Below are positions 1 to 6,068 of a stretch of 9,852 bases of DNA, one piece after another. The translations under genes and the position numbers were made by a program. Positions within the stretch are counted from its first letter, which is position 1; the number at the start of each line of letters is the position of its first letter. Source of the stretch: JAXDBV01 sp034678415 (lineage in GTDB: Bacteria > Bacteroidota > Bacteroidia > Bacteroidales > VadinHA17); assembly GCA_034678415.1 (NCBI GenBank), contig JAXDBV010000008.1, forward strand, positions 1 to 9,852, given 5' to 3'. The notes below the pieces were generated by a model. The model was not told the origin of the DNA. It was given only the letters and a program-made list of their open reading frames with translations, and searched no databases.

Positions 1-1013
1 GGTCTCAACCCGGCATACACGCATAGAATATCACGTGTCTTCGGGGGGCGGGATAAGTATTTTCCGGCCGTGTCCAGGATGAACCGGATCTCTTCCTCCA
101 AGGCTTTTGGTTCATGATGGACAGTATCAATGGGAGTATCCGTTGTACCCACCACGACTTTGCCATACCATGGTATGGCAAACAGGACTCTTCCGTCACT
201 GGTCTTCGGGATCATGAGTGCGGATTTGCCTCCCAGGAACGAGCCGTCGAGCACCAGATGGATACCCTGGCTCGGGCGTATGGTGGTACCGGCCTGTGGT
301 TCATCCATCCGCAATATGCTGTCAGCAAAAACACCTGTGGCATTGATTATGGCGTTACCCCTGATGAAATATTCCTTTCCTGATTCCTGGTCTGTTGTAA
401 TAACTCCATTGATTTTACCATCCCTGTTTTTCAGCAGGCCGGTCACTCTGAAATAGTTTAGCGGTATGGCACCCATCCTGCCGGATGTATGTACAAGAGC
501 CATGGCAAACCTGGCATCATCGAACTGGCCGTCGTGGTAAACAACCCCTCCTTTCAATTCTTTCTCATTGATGGAGGGTATCTTTACCAGTGTATCTTGT
601 ATTCCGACGAAACAGGATTTTCCCATACTCATGCGGCCGGCAAGGAGGTCATACAGCTTGAGCCCTGCCGTGTATTTCACTGCTTCCCACCATGTGTAGA
701 CGGGAATGGTAAACTCCTGGTTGGAGCTCAGGTGAGGGGCGTTCCGGCTCATACGGTACCGTTCGTGCAGGGCTTCGATCACGAGCATGATATCACCCTG
801 GGCAAGATAGCGGACACCGCCATGGATCAGCTTTGTGCTGCGGCTTGAGGTAGCCTGCGCAAAATCAGACTGTTCAAACAACACTGTTGTATAACCCCTG
901 CTGGCGGCATCGACGGCAATACCCAGGCCGGTCGCTCCGCCACCGATGACGATGAAATCAAAACATGGTTCTGGTTGTTTTTCCAGCTGCTTCAATAAGG
1001 TTTTTCTGTCCAT
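1..1013 (-). CDS. glpD: FAD-dependent glycerol-3-phosphate dehydrogenase (GlpD family), 3' end outside the window
   Basis: The ATG at 1011-1013 opens an uninterrupted frame of 337 codons that leaves the left edge. Family members are usually about 500-550 residues, so roughly a third is missing. Seen: an N-terminal FAD-binding motif IGGGATGLGIAVDAASRG (residues 23-40); STKLIHGGVRYL (59-70), the family block that carries a substrate-binding arginine; VYHDGQFDDARF (158-169); RPSQGIHLVLD (246-256); GRVLFAIPW (274-282) followed by VVGTTDTPI; and CVYAGLR at the edge, where the family has YxGxRP. From family knowledge, the enzyme oxidises sn-glycerol 3-phosphate to dihydroxyacetone phosphate at the inner face of the membrane and passes electrons to quinone. 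Related enzymes act on erythritol phosphate (EryB), so the substrate is not proven. It lies 160 bp downstream of a polyol-type permease on the same strand. No Shine-Dalgarno sequence precedes the start, as is usual in Bacteroidota. Confidence 0.88.
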   Translation of the reverse strand, partial: MDRKTLLKQLEKQPEPCFDFIVIGGGATGLGIAVDAASRGYTTVLFEQSDFAQATSSRSTKLIHGGVRYLAQGDIMLVIEALHERYRMSRNAPHLSSNQEFTIPVYTWWEAVKYTAGLKLYDLLAGRMSMGKSCFVGIQDTLVKIPSINEKELKGGVVYHDGQFDDARFAMALVHTSGRMGAIPLNYFRVTGLLKNRDGKINGVITTDQESGKEYFIRGNAIINATGVFADSILRMDEPQAGTTIRPSQGIHLVLDGSFLGGKSALMIPKTSDGRVLFAIPWYGKVVVGTTDTPIDTVHHEPKALEEEIRFILDTAGKYLSRPPKTRDILCVYAGLR

Positions 1014-1059
1014 TGGTCTATAATGTTGTGCCTCAATATGGATGGTTACTTTGGCCGTA

Positions 1060-1082
1060 ATTCCCTGCTATAAGGAGGGAAT
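1060..1082. repeat. 7-bp inverted repeat in the gap between the permease and dehydrogenase genes
   Basis: ATTCCCT (1060-1066) and AGGGAAT (1076-1082) are perfect inverted copies around a 9-nt loop. The element lies about 47 bp upstream of the dehydrogenase start, within a 160-bp gap that holds no gene. On the minus strand no T-tract follows the stem, so an intrinsic terminator is unlikely. It could be an RNA hairpin in the operon transcript, an operator, or chance. Confidence 0.3.
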
Positions 1083-1173
1083 AACTGGAAATAAGGTCCG
1101 TCGAGGCAAATTATTTTCAACCCTGCCGTTTAATGTAGCATTTTTATGGAGCATTCCAACATTCTTTTCCTGT

Positions 1174-2457
1174 TTATTTATTCATGTTATCCGAATGGTA
1201 TATTTCATCCTGTTCAGCAGAAGCAGACTGAAGGATTGTTTTAGCGTTTTTGGGCAAGGTGATGAATTTTGTCAGGACAGCGCTGATGATGTAAAGCACT
1301 GCCAGGATCCATATTACACCTTCATTACCGACGAGTCCAATAAATAGTCCGACAATGGCCGGTCCCACGAACACAGGTAATCCTGCTCCCAGGTTGAGTA
1401 TAGCAATGGCTGCACCTTTTTCTTTTTTTACCAGAGAGGGGACCAAGGCAGAAAGGGGTACATATCCGGCGAGGAAGCCGCCCCACAGCACGCCGGATAT
1501 CATAACGGCCCAGTAATTATCATTGAAAAGCTGGGGTGAGTAGAACAGCAGGAGGGTAGTCACCGCGCAGCCAACACCGCCAAACCACATTACCGTGTTG
1601 CGCCAGCCAAGGGAATCGCCGACAAATCCGAAGATCAGGTTAAAAATGATATTGCTGGTGAAGATGGTTCCCCATATCTGCAGCCACTCGGATGTGGTAA
1701 ATCCATGTGTAGCCATATACGTGGGTAAAAACACAGGGAAAGCAAACTGTGCAGTGGTATTTATAACACGTACGATGCCACCCAGGAGTATCTTCGGTTC
1801 TTCCCGTATGATGGTGAACCCTTTTACAAGTTCATGTAGTTTTTCTCTGAATTTGCCATGCACGCCGGTTACCGATGTGTCCTTGACCAGCACCAGTGAA
1901 AAGAAAGCGCCCAGCAGTACACATCCTACAGCTGTCCAAAGGGTATTTATATATCCTATTCGGGTTATAGACCAACTGGAGAAATAGGCTCCAAGGACTA
2001 CCAATCCGCCCGTGAATACAAACCAGAACCAGCCAACAGCTCTGCCCAGGGCCTTTTGGGGGCTGCAATAGGTTATCCATACCAGGAAGGAATACGCGAA
2101 TAACGGGTAACCAAAACCGCGTAAGGTATAGGTAAGGAACATAGTGCCGATATGAAGACCGGGTAAACTGTACCCGACGAAGCCGATTGTGCCGATGAGG
2201 TACAGGATGAGGCCGGACAGCATGGTTTTCTTCACTCCGAAACCTTCAGCCAGAACGCCTGAGAAATAAGAAGATATGGCTATTGTCACTCCATACATGC
2301 TGAAGAGTGCTGCGGATTGCTGCATGGTTAATCCGTTTTCAATGAGGTAGGGACTGAGCCATCCCTGCTCCATCCCATCGCCCATCATGAAAATGAGGAT
2401 ACCCAGATAACCCCATGCCAGGGGACGAGGAATACCTAACCTGTCAAAAATTGTCAT
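1174..2457 (-). CDS. MFS permease of the polyol permease (RbtT/DalT/CsbX) family
   Basis: This is a 427-residue inner-membrane transporter. The open frame extends 30 bp upstream to a GTG at 2487. I place the start at the ATG at 2455-2457 because the resulting N-terminus, MTIFDRLGIPRPLAWGY, matches the short leader typical of RbtT-like proteins. About twelve hydrophobic segments are visible. Blocks I recall from ribitol and arabinitol permeases are GYLGILIFMMGDGMEQGWLS, RGFGYPLFAYSFLV, AVGWFWFVFTGG, VRVINTTAQFAFPV, GFTTSEWLQIWG and KGAAIAILNLGAGL. Family members are proton-coupled importers of pentitols or similar small polyols. This is not the GlpT/UhpT organophosphate antiporter family. The gene follows a decayed EEP gene by about 70 bp and precedes the GlpD-like gene by 160 bp, all on one strand, which suggests one polyol or polyol-phosphate pathway. 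The family call is firm; the substrate is inference. Confidence 0.87.
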   Translation of the reverse strand: MTIFDRLGIPRPLAWGYLGILIFMMGDGMEQGWLSPYLIENGLTMQQSAALFSMYGVTIAISSYFSGVLAEGFGVKKTMLSGLILYLIGTIGFVGYSLPGLHIGTMFLTYTLRGFGYPLFAYSFLVWITYCSPQKALGRAVGWFWFVFTGGLVVLGAYFSSWSITRIGYINTLWTAVGCVLLGAFFSLVLVKDTSVTGVHGKFREKLHELVKGFTIIREEPKILLGGIVRVINTTAQFAFPVFLPTYMATHGFTTSEWLQIWGTIFTSNIIFNLIFGFVGDSLGWRNTVMWFGGVGCAVTTLLLFYSPQLFNDNYWAVMISGVLWGGFLAGYVPLSALVPSLVKKEKGAAIAILNLGAGLPVFVGPAIVGLFIGLVGNEGVIWILAVLYIISAVLTKFITLPKNAKTILQSASAEQDEIYHSDNMNK

Positions 2458-2521
2458 GGTACTATTTTGATTTCTAATAGAAAACACGGATTATGGCCGA
2501 ACACTTTAACAATGGTACTTA

Positions 2522-2537
2522 ATATATAATTATATAT
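2522..2537. repeat. Perfect 16-bp A/T palindrome upstream of the permease
   Basis: ATATATAATTATATAT reads the same on both strands. It spans the stop codon of the decayed EEP frame (TAA at 2530-2532) and lies about 65 bp upstream of the permease start. Such A/T palindromes arise easily by chance. It could serve as a melting or protein-binding site in front of the permease, but no good -7/-33 promoter pair was found nearby. Confidence 0.3.
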
Positions 2538-3508
2538 GCCATCTGAAGGCTAACATGAGATCAATGTCCGCAGATACGAAAAAAGGATCGCACGGATCTG
2601 TTCCGTTCTCACTATATCTATGATAATTTCAGCCTTTCTGTTGGAGATCCTGCTGCAGCAAAAGACGAAATCGATTTTATCATTCCTGCGGATTTTTGTG
2701 GTTTCTTCATACCAAGGGAACCATGACCTGTGAATCCCGGGTCCTTGTCTCCATGAATGGAAATCCATGTATCAGTCCAGCCCCGGTTCATTATTGTTTT
2801 TATTGCTTTATTTTCGGAATCAGCATTAATATCACCGGCCACTATTTGAGGAAATTCAGCCAGGTATTGACTGCTTTCCTCCAATATAAGATCCGCTTGT
2901 TTTTCACGGGCTGTATGCGTTACGTGGTCCAGGTGAGTGTTCAGTACTCTCAATTCCTTCAGGGAACAGTTATCTCTCAGGCGTAGCCAGTTAACATGCC
3001 TTGTTCTTCCTGTATCGCAAGATTTGCTGTCCCCGAGATAAGATTTTTCTGATAACCAGTAACAGCTGGCCGACACCATGGTGTATCTTTTTTTGGAGTA
3101 CATTATCACGTTCTTTGCTATACCAACGTACCCATGAGGATATTTATCCATTTCCGGTTGCCGCAAAGCCAAAAAATGCAAATCCGGGGAAAAAGTACTG
3201 CATATCATCTGTCTGGACTTTTAACACCTCCTATAAGCAGACAATATCGGGATATTGTTTTCTGATAATACGGGCACAAGTTTCTCTCCTTGTGTTCCTT
3301 CCTACTTTTTTTCTTCATCTTCTGGCAGGGGCACACGAATATCGCAGGTCATAATATTGTGACAAGATTTTGTTCTTCCAGGGTTACCATTACCGGGAAT
3401 AGTAAAGACTTGTCCCGGGAAAATTACTCCTGCTGTTAACAGGCTGCTCCCTTTTATAAATTCCCTGTATACCTGTTTAATTTTAAGTGTAGCATAAAAT
3501 ATCTGCAA
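2530..3508 (-). pseudogene. Decayed endonuclease/exonuclease/phosphatase (EEP, DNase I-like) family gene
   Basis: About 325 codons of one protein are spread over several frames. In order: a possible signal segment REFIKGSSLLTAGVIFPGQV (from about 3465); NIMTCDIRVPLPEDEE; then, in a new frame, RRETCARIIRKQYPDIVCL followed by TAG at 3231-3233 where the family has the Q of the catalytic QE pair; EVLKVQTDDMQYFFPGFAFF; a shift near 3147-3155; DKYPHGYVGIAKN through LRVLNTHLDHV and QIVAGDINADSENKAI; a shift near 2685-2705; NDKIDFVF; a two-base shift near 2612-2618; and ENGTDPCDPFFVSADIDL ending at TAA 2530-2532. The first shift falls in a 7-T run (plus strand, 3306-3312). The terminal SDHFPV motif reads CDPFFV, so the catalytic His is Pro. 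Total length is normal for a secreted EEP hydrolase, a metal-dependent phosphodiesterase or phosphatase fold. The true start is unclear: the frame reaches a TTG at 3508, while an ATG at 3493-3495 lies in another frame. With this many lesions, sequencing error is an unlikely cause. Confidence 0.85.
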
Positions 3509-3516
3509 AAACGGTT

Positions 3517-3539
3517 CGGATAACCAGATATCCTATCCG
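3517..3539. repeat. Inverted repeat just upstream of the decayed EEP gene
   Basis: CGGATA (3517-3522) and TATCCG (3534-3539) are inverted copies separated by 11 nt. A further TATCC at 3529-3533 could pair with the same left arm. The position, 9-31 bp before the presumed 5' end of the minus-strand unit, would suit an operator or leader hairpin. With 6-bp arms it may be chance. Confidence 0.22.
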
Positions 3540-3630
3540 TGGTCGTATTTTTGGGCAACATTACTTCATAACAAGGAAAGATGTCATTCCTGAACCGGCA
3601 CCTGTCATATGTTTTTTGTCTTTAGATTTT

Positions 3631-3658
3631 TTTGGGTAAAAAAAAGATATTATCTTGG
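3631..3658 (+). promoter_or_regulatory. Candidate Bacteroidota-type promoter for the FAS1-SusC-SusD operon
   Basis: TTTG (3631-3634) fits the -33 element. TATCTTGG (3651-3658) differs at one position from the -7 consensus TAnnTTTG. The 16-nt spacer is slightly short. Transcription would start near 3665, about 200 nt before the first gene. The region is A/T-rich, so a chance match is possible. Confidence 0.35.
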
Positions 3659-3701
3659 ATACGCAGGTTTCTGATAAGAAATGGATATGCAACCGGGGAA
3701 G

Positions 3702-3765
3702 GAAGGTCCTGAAGCTGAGAGGCAACGTAGTTTAACCTGATGAGATCGAATTCGAGAGGACCTTC
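3702..3765 (+). promoter_or_regulatory. Candidate structured 5' leader RNA closed by a 9-bp stem
   Basis: GAAGGTCCT (3702-3710) pairs perfectly with AGGACCTTC (3757-3765), enclosing 46 nt. Inside are the 10-bp palindrome TCGAATTCGA (3746-3755), which can form a small UCG/CGA hairpin, and a weak AAC/GTT stem in 3724-3732. The interior contains CTGAGA (3715-3720) and AACCTGAT (3734-3741), which recall two boxes of the TPP riboswitch at roughly the right spacing. The P2, P3 and P4-P5 elements of that riboswitch are absent, so I do not call it one. Its place in the probable leader of a SusCD operon makes a cis-regulatory RNA or a protein-binding site reasonable. No known RNA family was recognised. 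Confidence 0.4.
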
Positions 3766-3793
3766 GAAAAAGAATAAATAATGTGATTTCGGG

Positions 3794-3811
3794 GAAAGCA
3801 GGAGTGCTTTC
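3794..3811 (+). promoter_or_regulatory. Leader hairpin, possible attenuator
   Basis: GAAAGCA (3794-3800) and TGCTTTC (3805-3811) form a perfect 7-bp stem with a GGAG tetraloop, 53 nt upstream of the FAS1 gene. The following sequence has only TTTT (3818-3821), so it is a weak terminator at best. AAAGC (3795-3799) can also pair with a second GCTTT at 3816-3820, giving an alternative hairpin. Confidence 0.35.
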
Positions 3812-3834
3812 TGAAGCTTTTAGTGGAATTTAAG

Positions 3835-3856
3835 TATATTATTTAAATATAATATA
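3835..3856 (+). repeat. A/T hairpin immediately before the FAS1 start codon
   Basis: TATATTAT (3835-3842) and ATAATATA (3849-3856) are inverted copies around TTAAAT and end 7 nt before the ATG at 3864. An A/T stem here would be weak. In Bacteroidota, A/T-rich unstructured sequence upstream of starts favours initiation, so this may simply be the normal translation initiation region. Confidence 0.3.
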
Positions 3857-3863
3857 TTAGTTC

Positions 3864-6068
3864 ATGAGAAGGCGAACCGTACTCACTTGTTGCATACTGA
3901 TCCTCTTTAGTTTGCTCCTTGACGGGTGCAGGAAGGAGATCAACGAATACTATGAACGGCCTGACTGGCTGGAACCTACCATTTACAAGCACCTGGAGAA
4001 GAGAGGGAACTTTACTTCCTACCTGTCCTGTGTTGATAAAGCCGGCTACAGGGATGTGCTTGGCCGGGCAGGGTTCTTCACCGTCTTTGCCCCAACCGAT
4101 GAGGCATTTAGCACATTCATTGCTGAGAAGGGATATGCTTCAGCGAAGGATATTGATACCCTCACCGCCACGAAAATTGTCAAGTATTCCATTGTATACA
4201 ACCAGTATACCAGGGACAAGATCGACGACTACCAGTCCACCGCAGTCCAGGGGTGGGTGCCCGACAAGGCTTTTAAACGCCAGACCGCCTATTACAAATG
4301 GGTGTATGAGGAAGACATCAATGATAATCCCACCCGGGTGTTCGACCAGAACGGCGTACCCCAGCTGCCTGAATCGGCACCGGTATTTAACGTGGAAGAT
4401 AACAACAACAAACACATTCCTTTCTTTACCGGTCCTTTCTTTGCGTTAAACAACCTGACCAGCTACGATTACAACTATTTCTTCCCCGGCACCGAATACA
4501 CCGGGTTTAATGTGGCGGACGCCAGGGTGACGGAGGCGGATATCCTTTGTGAGAACGGCATCGTTCATGCCACCGATAAGGTGGTACTGCCCCTGGCCAA
4601 TATCGAAGAGATATTGGCATCCGACCCTCAGTATAGCGAATTCAAGAAAGTGCTCGACCAATATGTGCTGGAGTATGATCTTGCACCCCCAAGCTTCCTC
4701 GACCGTTATGAGCAGGTTGCCGGGAGAAGGGAGAATGTATATATCAAAACCTATCCTTTACTTGTTTTCGCCCCCAACTGTGAGAACTATATGAAGTTCG
4801 GGGGAGGGGAGACCTACGATGCCCAGACCGATGGCTGGACCATCTTCGCGCCAAATAATGATGCGGTTACCGGTTTTTTTAACAGTAAGTTCCTCGTGTA
4901 CTACAAGAAACTCGACAACATGTCACCGCAGATCATCAGTGAATTCATCAATGCCCATATGTTCCGTACCACGGTATGGCCCAGCAAGTTCACAACAACC
5001 CTGAACTATTTCGGCGAACCGGCCCGGTTTGATCCCGAAAATGATATCATGAAGAAGGAGTTCGGCAGTAACGGCGTGTTCTATGGAACCAACAAGGTAC
5101 AGGCCACCGATGCATTCTATACGGTACTGGGAGAGATCATCCTTAATCCCAACTATTCCATGATGTTGCAGGCTCTCAATACCACTGAGCTGTACTATGT
5201 AGTGAAAAATCCTGCCTTACACCTGACCGTTTTCATGATCAACAATACCACTTTCACCAATATTGGTCTGACCTATGATGTGGGAAGAAATTCCTGGGTT
5301 CTCGATAACCCTGACCTGGGGAACAATGCCGGTGTTGCGCTCAACAGGCTGATCAACATGCATATCGTGCTGAATGAAGACATGTCAAACCTGAGTAGCA
5401 ACAGTATTGTCGAGACCTTTGGCGGTGAATATATCCGCTATAATGCCGGGTATATCTGGGGTGCCGGGAATGCTGAAAGCGGCGAATCGATCATCCCCAC
5501 TACCAAAACACCGGCCACGAACGGACTCTCATACAGGGTGGGCAAGGCACTGAGATTTTCTATCAATAATATCGGACGCCACATTGAGGGCGTGGCGGCC
5601 TTCAGTGCCTTCCACAACTACCTCCAGAAATCGGCTGCCAGTATGCCTGACTATGTATATAACGTTGACACTAAGGTGATTACTAACGTAGCCAACACAA
5701 CGAACCATACCCTGCTGATCCCCAACAATACCGCCATTCAGGCAGCAGTGACAGATGGTTTGCTGCCGGTGATCGATGCCTCCGACTTTACTCAGGAACA
5801 GCATGACATGGTTCTGAAGTTCGTTATGTATCATATCATGCCAAAAGTGATCGTGGTGCCCAACGGTAAATTGTCGGGACAGATTGAAACCCTGTTCAAA
5901 ACCGACGACGGGAAGACCTACCTGACAGTGTTGAACGAGCCGGGAAATATGACGATCATTGACGGGAATGGCCGCACAGCCAATGTTGTGATGGCCAACA
6001 GCAATGTGCTCTCAAACAGGGCCGTGATACATCAATTGGATAATTATCTAAAAATACCTGCAAAATGA
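3864..6068 (+). CDS. Multi-domain fasciclin (FAS1) lipoprotein, first gene of a SusC/SusD operon
   Basis: The protein has 734 residues. A lipoprotein signal peptide is evident: MRRR, a hydrophobic core, and lipobox LLDGC with Cys22. Lys24-Glu25 follow soon after, as in many surface-exported Bacteroidota lipoproteins. FAS1-like modules can be traced at roughly 40-243 (AGYRDVLGRAGFFTVFAPTD, ending NGIVHATDKVVLP), 245-428 (TDGWTIFAPNNDAV, FINAHMF), 428-570 (ALHLTVFMINNTTF, LINMHIVL) and 575-731 (HTLLIPNNTAIQAA, FVMYHIMP, ending RAVIHQLDNYL). Modules 1 and 4 are clearest; boundaries are approximate. FAS1 domains are binding or adhesion modules with no known catalysis. The stop codon overlaps the SusC-like start by 4 bp (ATGA), implying coupled translation. 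A surface accessory role in capturing or presenting the ligand imported by SusCD is inference. No Shine-Dalgarno is visible; the ATG directly precedes an intact signal peptide. Confidence 0.88.
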   Translation: MRRRTVLTCCILILFSLLLDGCRKEINEYYERPDWLEPTIYKHLEKRGNFTSYLSCVDKAGYRDVLGRAGFFTVFAPTDEAFSTFIAEKGYASAKDIDTLTATKIVKYSIVYNQYTRDKIDDYQSTAVQGWVPDKAFKRQTAYYKWVYEEDINDNPTRVFDQNGVPQLPESAPVFNVEDNNNKHIPFFTGPFFALNNLTSYDYNYFFPGTEYTGFNVADARVTEADILCENGIVHATDKVVLPLANIEEILASDPQYSEFKKVLDQYVLEYDLAPPSFLDRYEQVAGRRENVYIKTYPLLVFAPNCENYMKFGGGETYDAQTDGWTIFAPNNDAVTGFFNSKFLVYYKKLDNMSPQIISEFINAHMFRTTVWPSKFTTTLNYFGEPARFDPENDIMKKEFGSNGVFYGTNKVQATDAFYTVLGEIILNPNYSMMLQALNTTELYYVVKNPALHLTVFMINNTTFTNIGLTYDVGRNSWVLDNPDLGNNAGVALNRLINMHIVLNEDMSNLSSNSIVETFGGEYIRYNAGYIWGAGNAESGESIIPTTKTPATNGLSYRVGKALRFSINNIGRHIEGVAAFSAFHNYLQKSAASMPDYVYNVDTKVITNVANTTNHTLLIPNNTAIQAAVTDGLLPVIDASDFTQEQHDMVLKFVMYHIMPKVIVVPNGKLSGQIETLFKTDDGKTYLTVLNEPGNMTIIDGNGRTANVVMANSNVLSNRAVIHQLDNYLKIPAK

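Larger units (their letters stand above)
3509..3863. other. Gene-free divergent intergenic region
   Basis: These 355 bp separate the leftward, partly decayed unit from the rightward FAS1-SusC-SusD operon. I found no supported coding frame. The region is richer in A/T than the flanking genes and has several homopolymer T or A runs around 3612-3645. It contains the inverted repeat, candidate promoter, structured leader and hairpins listed separately. The candidate promoter would give the rightward operon a leader of about 200 nt. Confidence 0.7.

Noticed and set aside
114..848. Plus-strand open frames across the left end
   Set aside because: They lie antisense to the well-supported GlpD-family gene and show no recognisable protein features.
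1060..1082. Intrinsic terminator between the permease and dehydrogenase genes
   Set aside because: The stem has no following T-tract on the minus strand, so read-through into the dehydrogenase gene is more likely.
2458..2487. Longer N-terminus of the permease from the GTG at 2487
   Set aside because: It would add ten polar residues absent from relatives as I recall them. The ATG at 2457 gives the usual short leader before the first membrane segment.
2550..2768. A 72-residue minus-strand protein containing KIDFVF
   Set aside because: It is the C-terminal part of the same EEP relic in another frame, not a separate gene.
2618..3208. A 196-residue intact protein on the minus strand
   Set aside because: Its first ~20 residues are an out-of-frame reading of the EEP segment DDMQYFFPGFAFF, and its last ~20 residues are out of frame after the shift near 2685-2705. 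It is a fragment of the decayed EEP gene.
3302..3508. A 68-residue minus-strand peptide
   Set aside because: It contains the signal segment and first beta strand of the EEP relic and stops at a frameshift in a 7-base homopolymer run. It begins at TTG, with no evidence of an independent gene.
3702..3765. TPP riboswitch (THI box)
   Set aside because: CTGAGA and AACCTGAT occur at about the expected spacing, but only four bases lie between the closing stem and CTGAGA, leaving no room for P2/P3. The conserved P4-P5 hairpin is absent, and the downstream genes are not obviously thiamine-related.
3701..3766. tRNA-like element (long acceptor-like stem and a TCGAAT segment)
   Set aside because: There is no anticodon arm, no proper D or T stem, and the closing stem is 9 bp rather than 7.
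3737..3769. Hammerhead ribozyme core (CTGATGAG followed later by GAAA)
   Set aside because: The sequence between CTGATGA and GAAA does not form stem II, and no matching stem III strand or cleavage site is present.
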